Source: Parasulfuritortus sp049322515 (GTDB lineage: Bacteria; Pseudomonadota; Gammaproteobacteria; Burkholderiales; Thiobacillaceae). From it: 64,000 bases of DNA. Below are positions 52,001 to 59,215 of this stretch, in pieces. A model generated the notes under the pieces. The model was not told the origin of the DNA, did not search any database, and saw nothing but the letters and a program-made list of their open reading frames with translations. How positions within the stretch are numbered: position 1 is the stretch's first letter; every line of letters begins with the position of its first letter. Location of the stretch: the NCBI GenBank assembly GCA_049322515.1, contig JBMOQW010000033.1, positions 124,001-188,000 of the forward strand. The letters run 5' to 3'. A program made the position numbers and the translations under genes.

Positions 52001-52209
52001 ATCTTGTCGGTGACCTGCTCGGCCACTTCCATGGCGGTCGCGCCGGGCCAGAAGGTGCGCACGATCATCAGCTTGAAGGTGAAGGCCGGATCTTCGGCCT
52101 GGCCCAGTTGGCGATAGCCGAAAATACCGAGCAAGGCCAGCACGACCATGAAATAGCCGACCAACGCGCGCTGGCGCAAGGCCCATTCAGAAAGATTGAA
52201 TCCGGTCAT
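49072..52209 (-). CDS. RND-family efflux permease
   Basis: A 1045-residue proton-driven inner-membrane pump with twelve predicted spans. The fourth span has the proton-relay pair in LGLLVDDAIIAIEM near residues 400-415. Two large periplasmic loops carry the porter domains. The family is AcrB/MdtB-like, closer to the HAE1-type permeases annotated in many environmental proteobacteria. Substrates are unknown. ATG at 52209 is 3 bases after the adaptor stop. No outer-membrane factor is adjacent. Confidence 0.93.
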   Translation of the reverse strand: MTGFNLSEWALRQRALVGYFMVVLALLGIFGYRQLGQAEDPAFTFKLMIVRTFWPGATAMEVAEQVTDKIEKKLQEVPYIDRLTSFSRAGESTVLFFARDDTPPERMADVFYQVRKKVGDMRHTLPVGVQGPFPNDEFGDVFGNIFAVTGPGLTPAQLKDYADAARDRILRVPDVAKVELIGVQEERIHIDIDNARLATLGIDMNGLAAALSAQNAVTETGFFETGTERIRVRASGPFDSVEAVRDTVVRIQGRPLRIGDIARVSRGYSEPPQPMMRYQGEPAIGVGVAMAEGGDIIRLGENLHAAAEAFQRELPLGVEIHHVADQPQVVRNSISAFVRALTEAVAIVLLVSFLSLGFRPGLVVALTIPLVLAVTFFIMWQTDTGLHKVSLGALILALGLLVDDAIIAIEMMWVKMEQGWERTRAASFAYVSTAGPMLAGTLVTVAGFLPIATANSAVGEYAFAFFSVNVIALLVSWLAAVIVVPYLGYRLLPDPHAPHRDTVLSRWRQRVMAGLGFSAGRPDGPVVPGGHDVYDTPFYHRLRRVIDACVRYRWLVIAATVALFILAVNGMGLVQKQFFPSSVRPELVVDLRLPEGASLKAADAEARKLEAMLRGDPGIDHYVAYIGWGSPRFYLSLDQQLPTPNFAQFMVMTKGNAEREAVRARLLKRFEEDFPGLRGAVFRIENGPPVGFPVQIRVSGPDIATLRGFAHQVAEVMRKHPNLSNVQFDWDEQSKVIQVRVDQDKARLVGLSSQDIARFINASLNGVAVTAYRDRDRVVEVALRGGEDQRGTVSRLADLAIQTPAGAVPLAQLARLEYAAEPGIIWRRNRLPTITVRANLYDDGIEPATVTGQLWPNLASVRDQMPAGFLMEAGGSVEESGKAQRSVFAGVPLFVLAVLTVLMIQLRNFSRVVMVVLTAPLGIIGVAAFLLLFNQPFGFMALLGVIAMLGMIMRNSVILIDQIDQDMAAGKPTWEAIVSSAVRRFRPIVLTAAAAVLAMIPLSRSDFFGPMAVSIMGGLLVATLLTMLFLPALYAAWYRVKRTPA

Positions 52210-52212
52210 GGA

Positions 52213-53292
52213 TCAGTGATCCGGCATGGCCTGGGCCCGCACGGCCTGGCCTGGCGCCAGCTTGTGCGCGCCCACCGCGACCACTTTCTCGCCAGCCAGC
52301 ACCCCTTCGGCAATCAGCGCATGCTGCTCGGTGTAGCCGGCCACCCGCACCGCGCGCCGGGCCACTTTGCTGTCCGCGCCGACCAGCCACACTTCGGCGC
52401 CCTGGCCCCGGTCGATCACCGCGCTGAGCGGCACGGCGACCCTGTGGCTGACCACGCCCGGCAGGCTGACCTCGGCAGTCATGCCAAGCCGCATGGTCTC
52501 AGGCGGTGACGTGACCTGGATGCGCGCGGCATAGGTGCGGGTGGCCGGATCGGCTGCCGGTGCCAATTCACGCAGGGTACCGGTCAGGGACTGCCCTGGA
52601 TCGGCCCAAAGCGTGACCCGGTATTCCTTGGCGACACGAAACTCGGCCAACCGGCTTTCCGGGACATGCACCAGGACCTCGAGCGGGGCTGGACGGGCGA
52701 TGCGCAGGATCGGCTGGCCGGCGGCCACGACCTGGCCGGCCTCGGCATAGACGGCAGTCACCACTTCCTCGCGCGGCGCCTTCAATTCGGCGTAGCCGGC
52801 CTGGTTGCCGGCCAGCCCGGACTGGGCGCGTGCCTGGCGCAACCGGGCCGCGGCCGCCTTGTGCAGGGTCTGCTTGGCGTCGAGCACCGCCTGGCTGACG
52901 AACTGGTCCTTGGCCAGCGCCGTGTAGCGATCCAGCTCGGCCTTGGCCAGGGCCAACTCGCTCTCGGCCGCCTCGACCTGGGCCTGGCTCGCGGTCAGGC
53001 CCAGCTGGAGATCCGAAGGATCCAACCGGGCCAGGAGTGCACCGCCCTGGACCCGGTCGCCGACATCGACCGGCCGCGCCACCAGCTTGCCTCCGACCCG
53101 GAACGACAGATCCGCTTCGTAGCGTGAGCGCACCTCACCCGCGAATACCCCGGCGTCGGAAGCACGGGCCGGTTCTGCTGCACGCACCAAGACACTCGGC
53201 ACAATCGGGGCCGAGGTCGACGTTTCGCGACACGCGGAGAGGCCGCCGAGCAGCAGCACGAGAAGGGGGAACAGGCAGTGACGGCGGTGCAT
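52213..53292 (-). CDS. RND efflux periplasmic adaptor (membrane fusion) lipoprotein
   Basis: A 359-residue adaptor with lipoprotein signal ending LLGGLSAC (Cys21). It has a lipoyl-like half motif GKLVARPVDVGDRVQGGALLARLD, a coiled-coil hairpin (about 90-155) rich in Ala, Glu and Lys, the second lipoyl half AEAGQVVAAGQPILRI, and beta-barrel and membrane-proximal domains. It joins the permease to an outer-membrane channel. ATG at 53292. It is divergent from cbbQ; 53293-53421 holds both promoters. Confidence 0.92.
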   Translation of the reverse strand: MHRRHCLFPLLVLLLGGLSACRETSTSAPIVPSVLVRAAEPARASDAGVFAGEVRSRYEADLSFRVGGKLVARPVDVGDRVQGGALLARLDPSDLQLGLTASQAQVEAAESELALAKAELDRYTALAKDQFVSQAVLDAKQTLHKAAAARLRQARAQSGLAGNQAGYAELKAPREEVVTAVYAEAGQVVAAGQPILRIARPAPLEVLVHVPESRLAEFRVAKEYRVTLWADPGQSLTGTLRELAPAADPATRTYAARIQVTSPPETMRLGMTAEVSLPGVVSHRVAVPLSAVIDRGQGAEVWLVGADSKVARRAVRVAGYTEQHALIAEGVLAGEKVVAVGAHKLAPGQAVRAQAMPDH

Positions 53293-53421
53293 GGTCTTCT
53301 TTCTATAGCATTCAAGCCCGGGCGCGCCAATGAAGCCATGCGCCGCGCGTTCTGGCAAGCGCGACAATTGACTTTGGCAAGCCGCGAATTGGGCGATAAT
53401 CGATCGCCCTCCCGATTCGAC

Positions 53422-54243
53422 ATGAATACCGTGACCAGCCACAGCCTGACCCAGGAAGAACATTTCATCCGCCAGGAGCCCTATTACGAGCCGATCGGCG
53501 ACGAGATCGCCATCTTCGAGGCGGCCTACCGTAACAAGCTGCCGGTGCTGCTCAAAGGCCCCACCGGCTGCGGCAAGACCCGCTTCATGGAGTACATGGC
53601 CTGGCGCCTGAAACGGCCGCTGATCACGGTGTCCTGCCACGACGACCTGACCGCCTCCGACCTGGTCGGCCGCTACCTGGTCAAGGGTGGAGAGACGGTC
53701 TGGGTCGACGGTCCGCTCACCCGGGCGGTGCGGGTCGGCGGCATCTGCTACCTGGACGAGATCGTCGAGGCACGCAAGGACACCATGGTGGTGATCCACC
53801 CCCTGGCCGACGACCGGCGTGCCCTGCCCATGGAAAAGCTCGGCCTGCTCCTGGAGGCCACCGACGAATTCTGCCTGGCCATTTCCTACAACCCGGGCTA
53901 TCAGAGTGTCCTGAAGGATCTCAAGCAATCCACCCGGCAGCGCTTCGTGGCGCTGGAGTTCGACTATCCCAACGTGGAGCTGGAACGGCGCATCGTCGCC
54001 AACGAGGCCAAGGTCGACGCCGGCATGGCCGAGCAGTTGGTGAAGTTCGCGCACATGACCCGCAACCTCAAGGGCAGCGGCCTCGACGAGGGCGCCTCGA
54101 CCCGCCTGCTGGTGCACGCCGGCAAGCTGATCGCCGGCGGCGTGCGTCCCGTGGTCGCCTGCCAGAGCGCGGTCGCCCAGGCGGTCACCGACGATCCCGA
54201 CATGCTGGCCGCGATCCAGGAACTGTCCTCGTCCCTGTTCTGA
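53422..54243 (+). CDS. cbbQ: CbbQ/NirQ/NorQ-family AAA+ ATPase
   Basis: A 273-residue MoxR-group ATPase. Walker A GPTGCGKT, Walker B ICYLDEIVEA and NPGYQSVLKDLKQSTRQRF are characteristic of CbbQ, the motor of a RuBisCO activase; NorQ/NirQ are close relatives that mature nitric oxide reductase. ATG at 53422 gives MNTVTSHSLTQEEHF. Upstream, TTGGCA and GATAAT spaced by 15 bases are a weak promoter candidate. It overlaps cbbO as TGATG. Confidence 0.9.
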   Translation: MNTVTSHSLTQEEHFIRQEPYYEPIGDEIAIFEAAYRNKLPVLLKGPTGCGKTRFMEYMAWRLKRPLITVSCHDDLTASDLVGRYLVKGGETVWVDGPLTRAVRVGGICYLDEIVEARKDTMVVIHPLADDRRALPMEKLGLLLEATDEFCLAISYNPGYQSVLKDLKQSTRQRFVALEFDYPNVELERRIVANEAKVDAGMAEQLVKFAHMTRNLKGSGLDEGASTRLLVHAGKLIAGGVRPVVACQSAVAQAVTDDPDMLAAIQELSSSLF

Positions 54244-56357
54244 TGGCCGAATCGCTGACCCGGGTCGAGATCGAGGCCCTGCTCGACGTCTGGCTGGAAG
54301 TCGAGTTCACCTTCCACGAAGTCGGGCCTACGGCACGCGCCCTGTGCCGGCTGACCCGCCCTGAACAGGATTTCGTGCTCGACTGGATCAAGCGTATCGC
54401 CACCACCCACATCACCCTGGCCTTCAACTTCGCCCAGCGCGCGCCGGACCTGATCCGGCGCTTCGATCGGCGGGTGATCGAGGCCTGGGCCGTGCATCTG
54501 TGCGACACCTACGACCGGGCCGGCATGTATGCCGCGCTCGACGTGGCGGGCCAGGTCGGCCAGTTCATGCGCCAGCGCGAAGGCCAGGCGGCCGGCGCCC
54601 TGTTCGAGGACATCGCCCCGGTGCTGGGCAATTTCGTGCGTGGCCTGTCCGGCCGCAAGCTCAAGATCGAACAGGGTGACGCCGCCTGGACCGACGGCGA
54701 AAAGATCGTCCTGCCTGCCATCGTCGCCGACCTGCCCGAACGGGAAGACAACTTCCAGCTGGCCAAGGCCATGGTCGCCCTGCTCTGGGCCCAGACCCGG
54801 CATGGCACCCTGCGCATCGACCTGGCTGCCGAGACCGCCCGCTTTCCCGATCCGGCGCGGGCCTTGCACCAGTTCCTGGGCCTGGAGACGCTGCGCCTGC
54901 GCGCCCGCCTGGCCCGCGAACTGCCCGGCCTGCATCGCCGGATGCAGGTCCTGGACCGCGACCTGGGCCATGCCGCCAGCGCCGGCTGGGATGACCTGGC
55001 CACCCGCCTGGCCGATCCGGACGCCCGGGTCGAGGACAGCCTGGCCCTGCTCGACGTGGCCTATGCGCGGCCCGATTTCCAGCCCCCCGCCTACCAGGGC
55101 GAATTGCGCCCGGACGCCATCGCCGCGGCGCGCGCCGCCCGACTGGACAAGGAAAAAGCCCGCCTGCGCGTGAAACTGGCGGAACTCGCCGAAGAAGCCC
55201 GCCGCCACCGCCGGGACGACACGCCGCCCGGCGACCGGCCGGAAAAATTCGAGGTCGACACCGAAGACACCGAAGGCCGCCTCGATTTCGAGCTGAACCT
55301 CGATGGTGCGCCGATCGCGCCGCCCGAGGATGTCCGGCAACTGCTCACCTCGGTGCATCTCGACTTTGGCGAAATCCCGCCGGAGTACCTGGTCCCGGCT
55401 GGCGACGGCGAGTACGACCCGAGCCTGATCGAGGACCAGCCGGTCGACCCGGATGCAGTCTGGCAAGGCACCTACCATGAAGAAGGCGCCCTGTTCTATC
55501 CGGAGTGGGACCTGGGCCGCCAGCACTACCGCAAGAACTGGTGCGTGATGCGCGAGAAGGACGTCAAGCCGGTGCATGACGATTTCCCGGCGCGCACCCT
55601 GGCCAAGCACGCCACCCTGGTCAAGCAGCTACGCAAGGGCTTCGAGGCGATGCGCGACGAGAACCGCCTGCTCAAGCGCCAGACCCAGGGCGACGACATC
55701 GACCTCGACGCCCTGGTCGAGGCGCTCGCCGACGCCCGTGACGGCCGCGAAATGAGCGACCGCCTGTTCCAGCACATGCACCGAGCGGAACGAAATATCG
55801 CGGTGGCCTTCATGGTCGACATGTCCGGCTCGACCCGGGGCTGGATCAACGAGGCGGAGCGCGAAGCCCTGGTCCTGCTCTGCGAGGCCCTGGAATTGCT
55901 CGGCGACCGCTACGCCATCTACGGTTTCTCCGGCATCACCCGCAAGCGCTGCGAGCTGTTCCGGATCAAGACCTTCGACGAACCCTACGGCGATGACGTA
56001 CGCGCCCGCATCTCGGGCATCACGCCCCAGGAATACACCCGCATGGGCTTCGCGATCCGGCACCTGAGCGCCTTGCTGAACGCAGTCGAAGCCAAGACCA
56101 AGGTCCTGGTCACCCTCTCGGACGGCCGGCCCGACGATTATTTCGATGCCTACCGCGGCCCCTACGGCATCGAGGACACCCGCATGGCACTCCTGGAAGC
56201 GCGCCGCTCAGGCATCCATCCGTTCTGCATCACCATCGACAAGGACGCCCGCGACTACCTGCCGCACATGTATGGTCCGGCCCGCTACGTGATCCTCGAC
56301 GATGTCGCGCAACTGCCCGGCAAAGTGGCCGATATCTACCGGAGGCTGACCCACTGA
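54243..56357 (+). CDS. cbbO: CbbO/NorD-family VWA-domain protein
   Basis: A 704-residue partner of the CbbQ ATPase. The N-terminal two thirds are helical and target-binding. The C-terminal VWA domain has the MIDAS metal site VDMSGSTRG (Asp526), a Thr/Ser in YTRMGFAIRH and Asp in LVTLSDGRPDD. CbbO uses this domain to grip RuBisCO. No cbbL or cbbS is in the window, so the real target could lie elsewhere or be a different enzyme. Overlaps both neighbours as TGATG. Confidence 0.88.
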   Translation: MAESLTRVEIEALLDVWLEVEFTFHEVGPTARALCRLTRPEQDFVLDWIKRIATTHITLAFNFAQRAPDLIRRFDRRVIEAWAVHLCDTYDRAGMYAALDVAGQVGQFMRQREGQAAGALFEDIAPVLGNFVRGLSGRKLKIEQGDAAWTDGEKIVLPAIVADLPEREDNFQLAKAMVALLWAQTRHGTLRIDLAAETARFPDPARALHQFLGLETLRLRARLARELPGLHRRMQVLDRDLGHAASAGWDDLATRLADPDARVEDSLALLDVAYARPDFQPPAYQGELRPDAIAAARAARLDKEKARLRVKLAELAEEARRHRRDDTPPGDRPEKFEVDTEDTEGRLDFELNLDGAPIAPPEDVRQLLTSVHLDFGEIPPEYLVPAGDGEYDPSLIEDQPVDPDAVWQGTYHEEGALFYPEWDLGRQHYRKNWCVMREKDVKPVHDDFPARTLAKHATLVKQLRKGFEAMRDENRLLKRQTQGDDIDLDALVEALADARDGREMSDRLFQHMHRAERNIAVAFMVDMSGSTRGWINEAEREALVLLCEALELLGDRYAIYGFSGITRKRCELFRIKTFDEPYGDDVRARISGITPQEYTRMGFAIRHLSALLNAVEAKTKVLVTLSDGRPDDYFDAYRGPYGIEDTRMALLEARRSGIHPFCITIDKDARDYLPHMYGPARYVILDDVAQLPGKVADIYRRLTH

Positions 56358-56617
56358 TGCAACGCCATCCCTTCCTCCAGCATCGCTATTACAGCAATGG
56401 CGCCTATGGCCGGGCCTGGGGCGTGCGCCTGATCGCTAAGATCGAATCCGACCCGGACAGCGGGCAGACCCTGGTCACCTTCAAGGGCGTGGCCGGCCAT
56501 TGCCGGCGCAAGAGCGGGACCTGCCCGATCGAGGAATTCGCCGCCTGGGCCAAGTACGAAGTCGCACTCAATGAAAACTCCTGGCAGCGAGTCAATCCGG
56601 ACACGGGCACCCGGTGA
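56357..56617 (+). CDS. Small companion gene of cbbQO
   Basis: An 86-residue protein, MQRHPFLQHRYYSNGAYG start, with Cys at CRRKSGTCP and a tail ENSWQRVNPDTGTR. There is no signal or membrane segment. Its ATG overlaps the cbbO stop as TGATG, so it is part of the same operon. I do not recognise it; a small adaptor or metal-binding role is possible. Confidence 0.75.
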   Translation: MQRHPFLQHRYYSNGAYGRAWGVRLIAKIESDPDSGQTLVTFKGVAGHCRRKSGTCPIEEFAAWAKYEVALNENSWQRVNPDTGTR

Positions 56618-56679
56618 TGGCGGAACCGCCGATTGCACACCGGCCCCCATGACGCGGGCAACTCTACGAAAGGGCCACC

Positions 56680-57540
56680 ATGCGGCGTTTGAACATCCAG
56701 CATGTCACCGAGTACCTGTTCGGGACGCCGGTCACCCTGTTGCCGCATCGGCTGCTGCTCCGGCCACGGGAAAGCCACACGGTCCATATCGAATCCTCGA
56801 CCCTGGAGATCTTTCCCGGCCATGGCCTGCAATGGAAGCGCGACGTTCTGGATAACTCGGTCGCATTGGTCCATTTCACCGAGGCCGCGGACCGCGTGCG
56901 GATCGCCAGTGAATTGGTCATCCAGCATTACGAAGACAACCCCTTCGATTTCCTGGTCGACGACTACGCCGTCAGCCACCCCTTCGACTACGCCGAGCAA
57001 GAACGCATCGAATTGGCCCCCTTCCTGCAGGCCGTGTTCCCGGCCGACCGCGAAGCGGTGCGGGGCTGGCTGGATGGCTCGGGTTGGCTACGGCCCCAGG
57101 AGACCTTCACGCTGCTGGACCGGTTGAATCGGCAAATCGCCCGCCAGTTCCTGTACGTGAAGCGCGAAGCCCCGGGCGTCCAGTCGCCCGCAATGACGCT
57201 GGCACGACAAAGCGGTTCCTGTCGTGATTTCGCCACCCTGTACATGGAATCATGTCGATCCCTGGGCTTGGCCAGCCGATTCGTCAGCGGCTACCTGTTC
57301 ACCTCCGATTTCGACCCCGGCCTGGCTTCGACCCATGCCTGGGCCGAGGTCTACCTGCCCGGCGCGGGCTGGAAGGGATTCGACCCGACCAGCGGCGAGG
57401 TGGCCGACAACCGGCATATCGCAACCGCCGTGGCGCGCCATCCGGAAGCCGTACCGCCAGTGGCCGGCAGCTTCATCGGCCCGGGCGGGTGGTCACCCGT
57501 TCCGAACGTGACCGTGCGGGTCAGCCTGCTCAGCCCGTAA
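56680..57540 (+). CDS. Transglutaminase-like cysteine protease-fold protein
   Basis: A 286-residue protein. The N-terminal beta domain (about 1-130) of the bacterial transglutaminase-like group is followed by a core with the triad Cys in SGSCRDFATLYMESCR, His in STHAWAEVYLPGAGW and Asp in GFDPTSGE. These proteins are usually amidases or peptidases of unknown substrate. ATG at 56680 follows AAAGGG. It sits 62 bases after the small cbbO companion. Confidence 0.9.
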   Translation: MRRLNIQHVTEYLFGTPVTLLPHRLLLRPRESHTVHIESSTLEIFPGHGLQWKRDVLDNSVALVHFTEAADRVRIASELVIQHYEDNPFDFLVDDYAVSHPFDYAEQERIELAPFLQAVFPADREAVRGWLDGSGWLRPQETFTLLDRLNRQIARQFLYVKREAPGVQSPAMTLARQSGSCRDFATLYMESCRSLGLASRFVSGYLFTSDFDPGLASTHAWAEVYLPGAGWKGFDPTSGEVADNRHIATAVARHPEAVPPVAGSFIGPGGWSPVPNVTVRVSLLSP

Positions 57541-57644
57541 GCGGGTGACTTGGCTGGACTGAAGGTCATTGCGAGCCGCATGGCGTAGGCCGGGCCGGAT
57601 CACCCCGCCAGGGGCGCGCATCCGCTTGGCCAGCCCATGCCCAT

Positions 57645-57668
57645 GAAAAAAGCCGCCCGAAGGCGGCC
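57645..57668 (-). terminator. Intrinsic terminator of the OmpA-family gene
   Basis: Minus strand stem GCCGCC/GGCGGC with a TTCG tetraloop, then six T residues. Between the convergent transglutaminase and OmpA-family genes. Confidence 0.9.
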
Positions 57669-57692
57669 ATTTCATGTTTGCGCAGGACGCGC

Positions 57693-59033
57693 TTACTGGG
57701 CCTTGGCCACCACCTCGACCTCGACCCGGCGATTGGGCGCCAGGCAGGCGATGCGCTCGGCCTTGGGCATCTGTTCGTCGCACTGGACCACCGGCTGGGT
57801 GTCGCCGACACCGCTGGTGATGATCATGCCCGGCTTGACGCCTTTGGCGACCAGGTAGGACTTGACCGCGCGGGCACGCCTCTCGGAAAGCTTGAGGTTG
57901 GCTTTCGGCTTGCCCATGACATCGGCATGACCGACGATCCTGATCTGCTCGACCGGGCCGGCCGACTTGATCTTGGCCGCCACTTCGTCCAGCTTGGCCT
58001 TGCCTTCCTTGGTCATGTCCTTGACGCTGGCCCGGCCACTCTTGAACAAGGTGTCAGCGCCCAACACGGTGCGTGGCGACTCAAGCACCGGGGCCTGGGC
58101 TGCACTCTTGGCCGGGGCGGCCTGCGCCGGGGGTGTGGCAGGCAGGGCCGGTGCCCCCGGGGCCTGGACGCCCAGGCTGGGCAGGCTCGGCATGGTCGGC
58201 ATGGTCGGCAAGGTGAGGTTGGGCAGGGCCGGCAGGTTCAGGCTCGACAAGCCCGGGATGGCGGCCGCCATGTTGCTGAGCAGGGCCGGATCGAACATGT
58301 TGAAGCTGGCGATCGGATCGGCACCCCACGGGCTGGAGGCGCCCATCACCGGCGCGGGGCGCCAGCTCAGCCAGGGATTGCTGCTGCGCGCGGCGCCATC
58401 GGGATCGGCCAGGGTGCCCAGCATGCTGGTGTACAGGGCCGGGTTCATCACCGTGCCCATGAAGTTCCAGGTGCGAGGATCCATGGCGGCCATGCCCCAG
58501 CGCATGTAGGTGTTGGGATTGACGGTGGCCAGCATGATGTCGAGGACACGCGGGTCGAGCGGCACCATGGCCCAGCGCATCATCTTGCCCGGATCGGTGA
58601 ACTGGGTGAGCATCGCGGTATAGAAGGCCGGATCAACCCCGGCTTGCAGCCAACGGGTATAGATGTTGGGGTCGGAGAAGCCGAGGTAGTTGCGCAGGGC
58701 ATCCGGATGCGCCGCCGAGTTCATCATGTTGAGCCAGCCGCCCGGCTCCATGGCGCCCTTGACGGCGGTGAGGTAGAAGCCAGGCTCGGTCACCGCATGG
58801 CTCCAGGGCACGAACACGCGCGGATCCTTGTAGGCGCTGGCATTGCGGGTGAAGTCGGTTATCCGGGTCATCCATTCCTCGGGCGACTTCGGCGTGTCGG
58901 GCGGCACTTTTGCCGTCACCGGCGAGAGCGGCCAGGGCAGTGCGAAAGCCGGTACGGCGGCGGGAGCGGGATCGGCGGCCTGGGCCAAGGTCGCGGCGAA
59001 AGCCACGGCGAACAGCGGAGCGCGGAGTTTCAT
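57693..59033 (-). CDS. OmpA-family protein with unusual N-terminal Trp/Met/Pro repeats
   Basis: A 446-residue exported protein with signal MKLRAPLFAVAFAATLAQAA. About residues 90-210 form degenerate repeats of about 18-20 residues with a recurring DP/NP, aromatic and W/M pattern (DPNIYTRWLQAGVDPAFY, DPGKMMRWAMVPLDPRV, NPNTYMRWGMAAMDPRTW). A low-complexity Pro/Leu/Ala linker (about 240-330) follows, then a complete OmpA-like peptidoglycan-binding domain (TLFKSGRASVKD, VGHADVMGKPKANLKLSERRA in part, PNRRVEVEV). The C-terminal domain anchors it to the cell wall. The repeat region is not a known domain to me. Confidence 0.85.
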   Translation of the reverse strand: MKLRAPLFAVAFAATLAQAADPAPAAVPAFALPWPLSPVTAKVPPDTPKSPEEWMTRITDFTRNASAYKDPRVFVPWSHAVTEPGFYLTAVKGAMEPGGWLNMMNSAAHPDALRNYLGFSDPNIYTRWLQAGVDPAFYTAMLTQFTDPGKMMRWAMVPLDPRVLDIMLATVNPNTYMRWGMAAMDPRTWNFMGTVMNPALYTSMLGTLADPDGAARSSNPWLSWRPAPVMGASSPWGADPIASFNMFDPALLSNMAAAIPGLSSLNLPALPNLTLPTMPTMPSLPSLGVQAPGAPALPATPPAQAAPAKSAAQAPVLESPRTVLGADTLFKSGRASVKDMTKEGKAKLDEVAAKIKSAGPVEQIRIVGHADVMGKPKANLKLSERRARAVKSYLVAKGVKPGMIITSGVGDTQPVVQCDEQMPKAERIACLAPNRRVEVEVVAKAQ

Positions 59034-59167
59034 GGGGACTTCCTTTCTTTATTGGAATGCCTGGGACAGCAAGATTAGATTTCCCGCATATTCTAACAAA
59101 GGCGGCCGACCTTCCCTTGATGGCTGTCAAACGAAGGGCACGGCCTTGCGGATTTGTTGCACGAAAC

Positions 59168-59193
59168 AAACGGGCCGGCAAGCCGGCCCGTTT
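59168..59193 (-). terminator. Terminator of hppA
   Basis: Nine-base perfect stem CGGGCCGGC/GCCGGCCCG with flanking AAA/TTT, followed on the minus strand by TTTGTTT. It may also work on the plus strand. Confidence 0.8.
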
Positions 59194-59215
59194 CCTGCAT
59201 CGTGATCCGTCTGGC

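Noticed and set aside
53368..53400. TTGACT and GATAAT as the cbbQ promoter
   Set aside because: The 21-base spacing is too long; the alternative TTGGCA pair has 15 and is only weakly plausible.
53422..56357. The ATPase/VWA pair as NorQ-NorD of nitric oxide reductase
   Set aside because: No norB or norC is nearby, and NPGYQSVLKDLK plus the N-terminal sequence reads closer to CbbQ. The alternative is not excluded.
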